From assembly GCA_019914945.1 (NCBI GenBank), contig CM034099.1, forward strand, positions 23,834,704 to 23,898,703: a DNA stretch of 64,000 nucleotides, read 5' to 3'. This stretch comes from Typha latifolia. Lineage: Eukaryota; Streptophyta; Magnoliopsida; Poales; Typhaceae. The notes under the pieces are model-generated. The model worked only from the letters and a program-made list of their open reading frames with translations. It was not told the origin of the DNA and searched no databases. Of the stretch, positions 12,801-23,100 are shown one piece after another (position 1 is the first letter of the stretch; each line of letters starts with the position of its first letter). The position numbers were made by a program, and so were the translations under genes.

Positions 12801-15800
12801 CTAGCCTCACACCTGCCCCACTCGCTATTTCTCATATTCACACAACTGATGGGACGCATTATCCTATCCCTCACATTGGTCACATCACCCAATCCACGAA
12901 TCATATTGGTCATCTTACATTATCTGATGTTTGGCTTATTTTAAACCTTACCATGAGTCTTATTTCTATTACTCAGCTTTCTGACTCTGGTTACAATATG
13001 TCCTCGTCTACTTCTTGTGTTGTGCAGGACCCGTCTATAGGCCAGAGGATTGGGATTGATAGTCAGATTCATGGGCTTTATGACCTGGATCAACTTCACC
13101 TTCCATCACCTCATCCCAGTACTTGTCCAGTCACTCCTCTCTCTACTTCAGATCTATGGCATCAGCGTTTAGGTTATGTATCGAGTCAGCATCTCAAGAC
13201 CTTGTCCCGGTCTAGGTGCTTAGGCAGTAGTCATTTTTCCCATTTGTCTCCTTGTACTAGCTGCAGGTTGGCAAAACATCGAGCCCTTCCTTTTGCTTTT
13301 GGTGAGAATATCTCTGATTTTCATTTTCATCTTGTGTACTATGATATTTGAAGTCATGCTTCGCTCTTCTCAAGTCTTGGTTTTCTTTATTATGTCTGTT
13401 TCATTGACGATTTCTCTCGTTTTACTTAGGTTTACCACATGCATCAGTGTTCTGAGATATGTCAGATTTACCGTGATTTCTCTTCTATGGTTCATACTCA
13501 GTTCAGCCAATCTATTATGATATTTCGATCTGATGGTGCTTGTGAGTATCTTTCATCTGAGTTTCGTTTTATTCATATTTCTACCGGCACTTTACCTCAG
13601 CAGTCATGTCCCTCGTGTCCCTATACCCCTGCTCATAATGGAGTTGTCGAACGAAAGCATCGCCATCTCCTTGAGACCACTCGTGCTCTCCTCTTTGAGG
13701 CTTCTATTCCTAATTCTTATTGAGCTGAGGCCCTTCTCACTACTCTATCTTATCAATCGGACCCTATCATCTGTCCTTGATGGTGTGACTCTGTACGATC
13801 GTCTCTAAGGTACTTCACCCTCGTATAGCCATATTCGTGTTTTTGGGTGTACCTGTTTTGTTCTTCTTCCTCCAGGTAAACGTAACAAGTTGCCCCCTCG
13901 GGCAACTAAATGTGTCTTTATAGGATATAGTCATAAGCATACAAGCTATCGTTGTTATGACACTTATGGTCATCGTCTTAGGATATCACGCCATGTCACC
14001 TTTCTGGAAAAGATACTATTCTTCACCTCCGATGTTTTGATTCCCTCAGACTTATCATTTCTAGATCTCCCCACACTTGTACTATCCTCTGTCCCCTCGG
14101 ATGATCCTAACCCAGCTCCACTATCAGCCCCCCACGTGCCTGATGCTCCTCTACCTATTGACACTCTTTTACTATCACTTCCATCTGCCAATCCAGATCG
14201 CTCTCACAAAGATTCCAACACTTCTAGAGGAGTACCCCCTAGGGTTGTAAGGCTTGACAAGCGGCTCGACTCGATCAGAGCTAAGCCCGAGCCGTTGTAA
14301 CAGGCTCGAAATTAATGTCGAGCTGAGCCTGAGCAGGAGCCGGCTCGCCCAGGCTCGGCTCGATAGGCTCAATAGCCTGACTAGCTATAAGTAAGGACCC
14401 GTGGCATAAAGAAATATTACCACGTGTCCCTCCCTAACCCATCCTCACCCTCACCCGTAACCCATTCATCACCCTCACCCAACCGATCACCACTCATAGC
14501 CTCACCCCATGCGCCGCCACCTCCTCCCTCTCTGTCGGCCTCCATTGGCAAGCCACCACCACGGCGCCACGTCCTCATCTTCGTCGGCCTCCTCCTCCGT
14601 TGGCCTCCTCCTCGTCCACTATGTCGGCTTCCTCCTCCTTCATTCACCATCTCCTCCTCGTCGCCTCCTCCTCCATCCGTCTCCGACTCCTTCGGCAAGC
14701 CGCCGCCGCCCACGCTGCCACCGCCTCATCCTCTAATCAAGCCCGAGCTTTGCTCGGGCTCGGCTCGGGATCGATTAGGCTCAGCTCGAGCTCGACTCAA
14801 GTTGAGCTGAGCTGAGCTTGAGCAAAATTATGAGGCTCGAAAGTAATTTCGAGCCGAGCATGAGCCAGAGCCGGCTCGCTCAGGCTCGGCTCGTTTGCAC
14901 CCCTAGTACCCCCCTCCCATGCATCTACACTCGCAGGTCCTGTCCCTGTCCTACAGCTAAGCCTCCCTCCACTAGTAGTATTCCTCTGATAGTCTCATCC
15001 TCTATTGTGACGATTCCCTGCACCTGTTCGTCATTATCCAAAGCATGAGCATCGCCCTCCTAACTGGTATGGTTTTCTGATGTATTCCACTACATACTTT
15101 CCTCAATTTCACACCTTTCTTACAGCCATCCACTCCACCCCCCAGCCCAGGTCATATCGTGAGGCCGTCCAGTTTCCAAAGTGGCAGCAGGCCATGGCAG
15201 ATGAGCTCCAAGCCCTTCAACGGTGCGTACTCGGGATGTTATCCCTTGCCCTCCAAACATCGTGCCTGTCAGCTGCAAATGGATCTTTAAGGTCAAGTAT
15301 CGACCTGATGGATCAATTGCCGGATACAAAGCTCATCTAGTTGCTCGGGGCTTTACTCAAGAATGCGGGATAGACTATAAGGAAACTTCTGTCCACACTC
15401 TTCTTGCCGTTGCTTTCAGTCGCCAGTGGCATTTACATCAGATGGACGTGAAGAATGTGTTTCTTCGTGATTTTCTTGACGAAGAGGTATACATGGACCC
15501 TCCACTTTTCCCTCTTCCTCTAGGTCACATTTGTCATATGTGACGAGCTAACTATGGGCTTAAGCAGACTCTTTGCCTGGTTTGATCGATTTTATAGTGT
15601 TCTCACAGCCTATGAATTTTGTGAGAGCCCCTCTGAGCCATCTATGTTTCTAGGGTCTTCTGCTTAGGGTCGGCTCATCCTTTTTCTATACGTCAAATAT
15701 GATTATTACCGGAGATACTCAGTCGGTATCCGCTCCCTTCAGCAGCATATTCAGCATCAGTTTGAGATGAAAGACCTCGGTCCTCTTCAGTATTTATTTG

Positions 15801-18800
15801 AGATCAAAATTGCCCAGTTATCTCATGGTCTTTTACTGTCTCAGCAGAAGTATATTACCGACATTCTCAGTCGTGCCACCATCATTGATTCATCTTGCTG
15901 CTACTCCAGTTGAGCTTCATGTAAAGCTTCATCCCGATGATCGTCAGCTTACCGGGGCACTCGTATATCTGACCATTACTCGGCCTGATATCTCATGCAG
16001 TTGGTCTTGTCACTCAGTTCATGCTCGATCTGCCCATTATGTTGCTCTTATATGCATTCTTCGGTACCTATATGGCACTATCACTCGCTCTCTTTTCATG
16101 CCATCGACTTCCATCTTGTCTCTGCGAGTTTATTCCGAAAGCGATTATGCTGGTGACAAGTCTGATCGAAAGCCTACTACTGGCTTCTGCATTTTCTTAG
16201 GAGATTCCCTAATTTCTTGACGTAGCAAGAAGCAAAATGTGGTGTCTCTCTCTAGTACTGAGTCTAAGTATCGTGCCATGTGTGCGGCGACTAAGGAAGT
16301 TGTTTAGCTTCGTTGTCTCCTTAGTGATATGGGTGTTTCTTTACACCTTCCAACCTCTCTTCATGTCGACAATGATAGTGCTAAAAAGTTAGCAGAAAAT
16401 TCTATTTTTCATGAGAGGACGAAGCACATTGAAGTCGACATTCACTATACTCGCTAGGAGTACCGAGCTAGCACCATTTCGATCTATCGCATCAGCACTG
16501 AGGAGCAGATTGTCGACTTCTTCACGAAGTCTCTTCCCCTTCCACTCTTTGAGCATTTAGTTAGCAAACTCTCGATTTATGATCCACCTTGAGTTTGAAG
16601 GGGGGTATTAGAGTTATTAGAATTTATATCATTTAATTTATCTTATTTTATTGTGATCTTGTATAAATAGGGCTGAGCTGTCTCTTTCACTATATGAAGA
16701 AATACTTCACTAAAATCCTCTTCTCTTTTCTTCTCCTCTCTCCAAACCCATTCTAGGTTTGGATCTCTTATTGTTTCAATGTTAAAAGATAAAAACTGCT
16801 TGAATTAGAATGGGAAAAAATGCAAGATCGGACAAAAGTGCTTGTGTGGACCTATGAATCAGATTCACATGTATATAAGGTATGAGTTGGATAATGTATG
16901 ATCAGGTTCAGTCAGGTTACAAACTTACAATAGCATCATAACTTCCAGTATCACCAAAACATGGGTACCTGCATCCAATACAGTCCAGCAGGTGAAGTTG
17001 TTTAGGCACAGATCCAAATGTCTTATAGCAGGTTAACATTTCATGAGCACACGACTTGTTTAACAAACAGGTCATGCTAGACAGATTGGATAAGGGTAAT
17101 TTGGGTAGTGTAATGGGTTTTATGGTGCTAGCCACCACTTGGATTGTCTGTGTAAACAATATAAGTGATATACCACCACTTGCATTCCTAGAGAAAATAG
17201 AAAAGATAAATATGTAAAACGGGACCTCTAGCCCAAGTCCAGCATTCTTCATTTCGACAAATTAAGAGAACCGTCACATGTATCTTAAAATTTGAGTTAA
17301 TATCATTCAAGAATGTTACATTGAGCTGAAATGAGCACCATATTAGTAAATTGAATTTTGACATTCAACCAGAAATAAAGTAATAAATTGAAAGAATAAC
17401 ATTATTGAGCAAAGCATACCTATCTGACCAAGTAGCTCGATCTTGACACCAGTGTGCTCAACCTTTTTCCCTTGGATAGGTTCTAAAGAAACCTGCATGT
17501 TAAAGAGTTGCACATATCCATTATCACCAAAACCATTAGAAAAAGGATATGCACGATTAATATCAATACCTCTCCAGCTATGTTTTCAAGACTCTGGAAC
17601 ACTGGGACCATTGCTATTTGGCCATTATCCTTCTTTATTGAAGCCTGTTTAAAAGGAAACAGATTATTAGCAAAGTTGAAATTAGAAACATCCTCATATA
17701 TCCCAGGTTCAATCGAAACAGAGTCAGGGGACAGCTGGAAAAAATGTAATGGGCTAATATTATAAAAAGAAAATCTTATATAAGCTATTGTTGTTTACCT
17801 ATCTAAATGAAAATTATCTGTGCATAACAGTCCAACTATCAACTCAAAATAGCAATTAGATATGAAATCCCTGTGCCATCAAAGAAAACTATTTGCAAGT
17901 GTATATAGAAGGAATCTGCTTTTGCATTTATATAACACAAAATAGTGAAATACCATAGTTCAAGCCTGTAGCTAACAGGACTACTGATAGTTTCATATTC
18001 TATGCTAACCGAATCTGCATAATTTGAGAAAAAGAAGGGAAAAAAATACTAAAGAAAGACCAAAAGGAAGGATTTATATTTCATGGGCACAGCTGTTAAT
18101 AGAAGGACTCTGGATATGTGCAATAGTGCATGTCAATAAGATATAGCTTCTGAAATTTCATCTTATGTGAAATACCTCTGTCAACAAGTCCATACTTCAA
18201 CTAGATAGATCATATTAACAATGGAAGACAAGACCAAGAATTATAAGAGATTCAACATTTGACATAGTACAATTCCATTCATCGAAGTTAAAAGCTTTAC
18301 CTGCTTGCGATCTTTTCCATCAGAAAACGTAATTGAAATGATACATGGTGGCTTAAATGCTCCAATAATATAATTCTGAAAAGATAGGATATAATATTAG
18401 CCTAATAGAATGGAAAAGGAACAGAAGGTCTCTTATAACCCTGTGTACATGAACATTAAAAAGAAATTCTGTCTAAATAATGCAAATTGGATTTTTTTAA
18501 CAGGTGACAAAACTGTCCCGGATGTTACTTGACAAGAACTTCACTGGGGAAGAAGCAAATAGCATGGAAAAAAGATACATATTCTAACTTAACCAAATGT
18601 AACTTATTGACAATTTTATATTTTTCCATAATACAAAACTTTATTTTGCTTATTGATTTAGAGACATTTGGCTCTTGCATAAAGAGTATTTATTAATGAA
18701 CTGGATCTCCCTAAATTACATTTTGCAATCAATCACTCATTTATGTATATTTTAATTAAACCATGGATAAGGTAAGTCACATAACTAGTTATACATCAAA

Positions 18801-21800
18801 CCTTATCATATATGAAAAGGTGTGGTAACATGTTTCCTAAGTAAAATTTCTACTGCCAAAAAATGACCAAAATACCCTAATCTATATCAAACCTTTTCTA
18901 CTTTTCTTTTTTCCACCATGTAAAAATTCTATCCTGATTTCTATTAGCAAGAAATGACCAAATACTCTCCTCTATAGCTAAAGTACTTGTGATATATTAA
19001 AAGTGAGTAGCAAGAATAATCTTCTTTATATAGCAAGTTGTAACTATTTATCTTCTTTTATTCAATTTTTCACTATCTATTATGAGGGCATTTTAGTTTT
19101 TTCATCTTAAAATGTCCTTATTGACCATACTTATTCATAGATTTAGTAACCAAAATACCAAACACATATTCGTGCATAAACTAGGTAATCATCACAATTT
19201 TATCCACATTTTATAATCAAAGAATAAAACATAAATAAAGGTATAGATGTACCTAATCTATATTTGAGAAGTGCACATAAAATTATCATTGAAAAATCTT
19301 ACACATGAACCTACTGAGGCCTTTATTTTTAACATCATTATTCTTTCATTTATTTTTGCCTCTTGCATGACAAAGCTCTACAAGACTAGTATTTTAGATG
19401 ATGAATGCACAATTGCACATAATTATTAGTAAACCTTTTGCATGAAAACTTCCTATAAAATAGGTTTCAAATTGGTTTCGGTCCCCATAGAAAGACCTTA
19501 TGTTCCATGCTGATCCACCATAATCCTCATGCATGTCTTGCTGTATTGTTCTCTAACATTGAATTCTCTAGCACATCATAAAGAAAAACAAACTACGGAG
19601 ACAGTAGGCATGATATCAGAAAAAAGAAAGATAACAGTCAACATGATGACTTTTATCATGAATAAGCTTTTATCTTTTACCCTAGGAAAGATTTCTTAAG
19701 AACTTAAGATGAACGATTATCGCTAGATAACCATCGTGTATCCAAGAAAGACTAACAGAAAAGAGAAGAGCTTTCCTTAGAACTAGCAAGATCAAATGAC
19801 CTACGGGCAAGGGTATTACTGTACTAGTAAACCATGGATGCAGAACCAGTACACATGATTTACTCAGTTATGTGTTAAACCATCATTTTATCATCTCTTC
19901 GACTGTTTTTTCATCATACCTGGAGCAGGCAAATAAACAAGCCCTTCACCTTCAAATAAATGGCATGGGTTCACTGTTCAGAGAATTCATCAATAGGATC
20001 AAATAGAATCCTAGTTGATGTTGTCGTAAATTACTTCCATGTATTTAAAGAAAAAGTAAGCTTAATAATGCCCACCGAGATGATTTTATGCTCTCCCTTA
20101 GTATTACAATGTCCTAAATTTGGCCAAACAATTCCAAGTTTTCAACATTGCACATCTTGATTAGCACTAGCATATTGCCACAGACTAAGCATATTTCTAC
20201 CAAAACCCAAATGTCTTGGGTGTCCAAGAATCTAAACTTGATTGTGACGAAATTAGACTCAAGGTTCCAAAACTCAGTATCAGGATTGGGATCAAAATCG
20301 GCCGCTAAAAAAAATGGTACATATTGGTCGTTCGGTTGTATTTGGTTGTATCAGCCAACCATATCGGATCGGATTATTTTTTTATTATATAAAATTTTAA
20401 ATATTATTTAAAAGGTAGAAAATTTTCTGAAAATTTATAAAAGATAACATAAAATAAGAAGAAGAAAAAAGCAACATATGAAGCCTAAAAACCAAAGTTC
20501 CAAAACTCGGTATCGGAATCAGGATCGGCCATCCAGAAAAACGATACGTATTAGTCATATCGGCTATATCGGTCGTCCATATCGGATCAAACTATTTTTT
20601 AATCATATAAATTCTAAATATTACTTTAAAATATGAATTTTTTAAAAAAAAATTAGAAAAATGATAAGAAAATAATAATTGTTCACATATGAAGTCCCTT
20701 CTCTTTCCCTTTCTCTCTTTCCCCCCTTTCTCTATTACTACCAAAGCAAATTTATTTTTTTCTAATTTTCTTTCATTTCTTCTCTCTACCTTCTCTCTCT
20801 CTTATTGCCACAAGGCAAATTTTTTTTTAATTTCTTCTCTCTCCCTCATCTTTCTCTTTCTGTTTCTCTCTCTCTCAATCTCTCTTCTTCCCTCTCTCTT
20901 ACTGTCGCAAGGTAATTTTTTTCTCTGATTTTTTTTTCATTTCTTCTCTCCCTTCTTTTTCCCTCTCAATCTCTTCCTCCCTCTCTCTCTCTGTTACTCC
21001 TCAATCTCTTCCTCTCTCTCTCTCTCACTCTCCACTCTCCACTCTCTCTCTCTCGTCTCTCTATCTCACTCTTTGTTGCAGTAACAGAGATTGAAGGAGA
21101 GAGACGAGAGAGAGTAGAGAAAAGAAAGAGAGGAAGAAGAAGAGAGAGGGAGATGCTAGAGGGAGAGAATAGAGAGAAATGAGAGAGATGGGGCATCGAT
21201 GAGATAAGAAATGAAAAAAAAAATTAGAGAGAAGAAAAGAGAGAGAGAGAGCCCGTATCAGGCGGGATCCGTCGATTCGGCCGATACCTAGTCCATGGAT
21301 CGGGATCGGCTATGTGGGATCGATCGAAACTTGGAATTATGCTAAAAACTATAAAGATAGATCTTCACTGTTGTTCTATAGCAGTAAAAAAAAAAGTTAA
21401 AAGGTGTGTGATAAAGAGGGAAAAAATGAGGGAAAAAAATATCCGAGTTCACCAAAATGTGGAATAGCTAGAGAGGCTCAACGGATTGGCCTAGAATGAG
21501 CTTGGTAAAGTGTGAGGGATGAAAAAAGAGTATATATGAGAGATAAAGGTAAAAAATAAAAATAAGACAGTTGTGAGTATCAATTACTAATATCTTCTAA
21601 GTTAGATATATTCAAAATTCGACCTAAATCTTATAAAAATTCAGTTTCAATTAATATTACTAAGTTTCAGCTGATACGATCAAGGCGAATTGGTCAATAC
21701 GGCCAAAACCGGCCGATCCAGACCAAAACCAGACAACATACTGGTTTTGGGTTCGATTTGGGATCAGCCAATTTTAGGATCCATGGTTAGACTTAGGAAC

Positions 21801-22716
21801 ACTGAGTTAAATTAGAGGGATACTGCATTTTCTGTGCTAGACTCTTCAGATTATGGGTTGAAGTGCTTTAGAGCGTAGCAGGAAAACATTCGGACTTGGA
21901 GAGTGGAGAGCAATTTTCCTTGACCTCCAAGCTATCCTACCCTATCAGCAACCTTGAGGGTCTTGTTGGCTTGCAATAATATTGCTTGCACTCTTTGTTG
22001 ACAAAGGCACACTCATACCTTGAGCTAATTGACTGAGAGACTACCTGCTAGACTGCAACAGCCTTTATGAACTTTGAGGGAGCCTATCAACCCACTTGCA
22101 GCCCTTATTAATCTGAGAAGTGATCTTGCTATTGAGGTGGACCAAAAAGAGCTGGCCTTGAGTGCAAGATGCAAAGAGAGCAACCCGCTTCATGCAAAGT
22201 GTACGCAGAACCAAGGGGACGGCCTATAGAATTCTAGACAATAGGTCATCCTCTTTGTCTTGAGCCCTCCCCAGCTCAGGAAACATTGTACTTGTGTCCC
22301 TTTTACCCCCTTTGCCTCTATATAAATGGTTAACCCTCCACATGTAATGGTATCCAATTTTAGTATAATTGAGTTATTGTAATAGAAAAAGGTGTCCTTA
22401 CGATTCCTGCAGCGCCTCCTTTCTCTCTCTTGTACCACTGCAATCTAATTTCCAATTGGGAGAAGGCTAGCCGTATCTTGCGAAGAAGATAGAGCGCTGC
22501 ACAGACTCGCAGCCCACAAAAGGCTAAATCTGTGATAATATGCTCAAAAGCATCGAATTCTAACGATAAATAGCATCGATAAAAAAAAGACAGAAATTTC
22601 ACCTATGCAAATTAAGCCTACTACATGTAATCTTGATAGAAAATAAAGATCAAGAAGAAGACTATCGATTGCAAATTCTCTTGTGATAATCAAACAAGAA
22701 GAAGAAACCGTACCAT
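3835..22716 (-). CDS. VPS26: Vacuolar protein sorting-associated protein 26 (retromer subunit), 11 coding exons
   Basis: Exons in transcript order: 22716-22714 (ATG only), 18375-18301, 17644-17570, 17492-17420, 10339-10295, 9259-9148, 8429-8363, 7571-7527, 6282-6227, 6135-5960, 4022-3835. They total 915 nt (304 aa), matching the family length of about 300. All introns are GT-AG and in phase. Diagnostic stretches are NYIIGAFKPPCIISITFSDG, VFQSLENIAGE, LYFDRGNFYDFTS, PGEIYERKTYPFEF, GIEDCLHIEFEYNKSK, YHLKDVIIGKIYF, RRRESTGSG, KFELMDGAPVRG, NNKFSVKYYLNLVLVDEEDRR and YFKQQEIT. The protein has an arrestin-like fold and forms the retromer core with VPS35 and VPS29, recycling vacuolar sorting receptors from endosomes. 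The gene is stretched to 19 kb by transposons in its introns: copia in intron 4, GATCGG-type in intron 1, and others in introns 8 and 10. The one-codon first exon is the least certain part; the rest is firm. Confidence 0.93.
4647..5649. mobile_element. Non-autonomous hAT-like element, GAGCTCG family, copy 1
   Basis: The element begins TAGGGCTCTATC and ends TTTACACCCCTA, giving imperfect inverted termini (TAGGG...; hAT termini follow YARNG). Both ends carry a few hundred bases of degenerate GAGCTCG/GAGCCGAGC motifs in opposite orientation. The flanking 8-mers are GCAGTATC (4639-4646) and GAAATATC (5650-5657), 6 of 8 identical, as expected for an aged 8-bp hAT target duplication. The middle (about 5060-5400) is AT-rich with short repeats around TTGGCTTTTGTTTTA. 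No transposase ORF is present. It lies in the last intron of VPS26. Confidence 0.7.
6721..7253. mobile_element. Short non-autonomous DNA transposon, GGCACG-rich termini
   Basis: The left end (GATGGCTGTGCCACAG at about 6723) and the complement of the right end (GATGGCCGTGCCAGCG, ending about 7252) form an imperfect inverted repeat of about 30 bp. Inside is a GC-rich body with TGTCGGACATGTGTCCGAC, a near-perfect palindrome (about 6933-6951). No coding capacity and no convincing target duplication were found. It lies in the VPS26 intron between the exons at 7527 and 6282. The superfamily was not determined. Confidence 0.5.
10610..10782 (+). repeat. 5' LTR of the copia element
   Basis: It begins TATTAGAGTTATTAG and ends CTTACTGTTTCA. 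The usual terminal TG is TA in both LTRs, while the CA end is kept. It contains TATAAATAGGG (about 10666), a plausible U3 TATA box. It is followed directly by the primer-binding site. Confidence 0.93.
10783..10795 (+). other. Primer-binding site, initiator tRNA-Met type
   Basis: TAGTATCAAAGCT follows the 5' LTR directly. Plant copia elements use TGGTATCAGAGC, complementary to the 3' end of initiator tRNA-Met. The site here differs by two G-to-A changes. Confidence 0.75.
11829..12634 (+). pseudogene. copia gag remnant with CCHC zinc knuckle
   Basis: Broken frames in this stretch encode a retrotransposon Gag (UBN2-like) region followed by a zinc knuckle CTHCGRPGHLAARC at 12476-12517, which fits CX2CX4HX4C. 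Stops and frame changes separate the segments (for example TAG at about 12311 and a change of frame near 12270). The Gag start was not identified. It is not expected to make a functional capsid protein. Confidence 0.8.
12770..13850 (+). pseudogene. copia protease/integrase remnant
   Basis: The region begins near 12755 with a degenerate 'DSDASHH' segment of the copia protease/pre-integrase area. It continues to a GAG-pre-integrase motif (WHQRLGY, about 13157) with paired cysteines (SPCTSCRLAKH, about 13249). The integrase core follows, with RSDGACEYLS (about 13528) and the HNGVVERKHRH motif (about 13633). Frameshifts and stops (about 13350, 13520 and 13722) break the frame repeatedly. Confidence 0.8.
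14232..14913. mobile_element. Nested non-autonomous hAT-like element, GAGCTCG family, copy 2, with perfect 8-bp TSD
   Basis: The element itself is 14240-14905, beginning TAGGGTTGTAAG and ending TTTGCACCCCTA. It is flanked by identical 8-mers GTACCCCC at 14232-14239 and 14906-14913. Both ends carry GAGCCGAGC/GGCTCGGCTC motifs. The middle (about 14430-14730) is a C-rich stretch with CCTCCTC runs that gives Pro/Ser-rich shadow ORFs but no recognisable protein. It is inserted between the integrase and reverse-transcriptase parts of the copia element, so it is younger than that insertion. Confidence 0.9.
15120..16545 (+). pseudogene. copia reverse transcriptase and RNase H remnant
   Basis: Reverse transcriptase motifs are visible: WIFKVKYRPDG (about 15279), LVARGFTQECGIDYKET (about 15340) and HQMDVKNVFLRDF (about 15436). 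The catalytic YVDD-type motif is damaged (about 15690-15705, YVKYDY-like). RNase H motifs follow: YSESDYAGDKSDRKPTTGF (about 16130) and, after an in-frame stop, SLSSTESKYRAM (about 16248) and the DN box (about 16368). At least four stops or frame changes show it is dead. Confidence 0.85.
16598..16605 (+). other. Polypurine tract
   Basis: AAGGGGGG immediately precedes the 3' LTR, the expected plus-strand priming site of an LTR retrotransposon. Confidence 0.8.
16606..16778 (+). repeat. 3' LTR of the copia element
   Basis: It has the same length as the 5' LTR, with six mismatches by hand count. It ends TTATTGTTTCA and is followed by the ATGTT target duplication. Confidence 0.93.
20260..21334. 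mobile_element. Non-autonomous element, GATCGG family, copy 1
   Basis: It starts CAAGGTTCCAAAACTC and ends GATCGAAACTTGG, giving short imperfect inverted termini that fit the hAT YARNG pattern. Flanks AATTAGACT (20251-20259) and AATTATGCT (21335-21343) match at 7 of 9 positions. Both subterminal regions are rich in ATCGG/CCGAT motifs. The 5' subterminal block is repeated at about 20493, 233 bp downstream. The core is a long pyrimidine-rich stretch followed by a purine-rich stretch. No transposase is present. It lies in VPS26 intron 1. Confidence 0.6.
20695..21255. repeat. Polypyrimidine/polypurine mirror tract (CT then GA)
   Basis: About 350 bp of TCTC/CTTT-rich sequence (about 20698-21070) is followed by about 170 bp of GAGA-rich sequence (about 21085-21255) on the same strand. 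The two halves are largely complementary in composition, so the strand could fold back on itself. It is the core of the GATCGG-family element. Confidence 0.75.
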
Positions 22717-23100
22717 GGCTTTTATGATGAATTGCAGATCCTAAACCCCGAAAATATTTCCTGCGACAACAAGAACAACAACGTGATCGCATGAAAACCT
22801 CTACAAAACTAAACCAAATCAAGTCTCCTATAATCAAGAACTCCTGACTTAAAGAAAGCTAGAAAGATGTAAAGGACCCAGACAGGCAAAATCGACTCCG
22901 GATCGGCTCAAATTCTGTCTGCGAGTGAGGAAACCGGCCAAGATTCGAAGAAACAAAATCCTAAATAATAAACCTTAACTTGAGTTAAGACAGAACCGGA
23001 GAAGACTGAATCCTTGATCGAGAGAAGGCTTACAAGAACCCTAGATCGCGATCTCGGGAGGAAGATGGCGATTAACCAACAAGAACTATTGGAAACTGAC
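22711..23100 (-). promoter_or_regulatory. Putative VPS26 5' leader and start-codon exon
   Basis: On the minus strand AAAAGCCATG is followed at once by the donor GTACGG. Joining this ATG to the exon beginning AATTAT gives M-N-Y-I-I-G-A-F, the family N-terminus. Upstream (higher coordinates) is a C/T- and CG-richer stretch with an AACCCTAG element (about 23037), typical of a plant 5' leader. The transcription start was not located. Other ATG-GT sites exist in the intron but lack this context. Confidence 0.55.

Larger units (their letters stand above)
10610..16778 (+). mobile_element. Complete but decayed Ty1/copia LTR retrotransposon
   Basis: Two 173-bp direct LTRs (10610-10782 and 16606-16778) flank an internal region holding, in order, a primer-binding site, gag remnants with a CCHC zinc knuckle, integrase, reverse transcriptase and RNase H remnants and a polypurine tract. 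Integrase before reverse transcriptase is the copia order. The target duplication ATGTT is perfect at 10605-10609 and 16779-16783. By hand I count six LTR mismatches (about 3.5%). Coding parts are broken by many stops and frameshifts, and a hAT-like element sits at 14240-14905. The element lies antisense to VPS26 in its 7-kb intron 4 and explains most of that intron's length. Confidence 0.95.

Noticed and set aside
14417..14810. Pro/Ser- and Gly-rich ORFs on both strands
   Set aside because: They arise from the C-rich core of the nested hAT-like element (CCTCCTC runs) and match no transposase.
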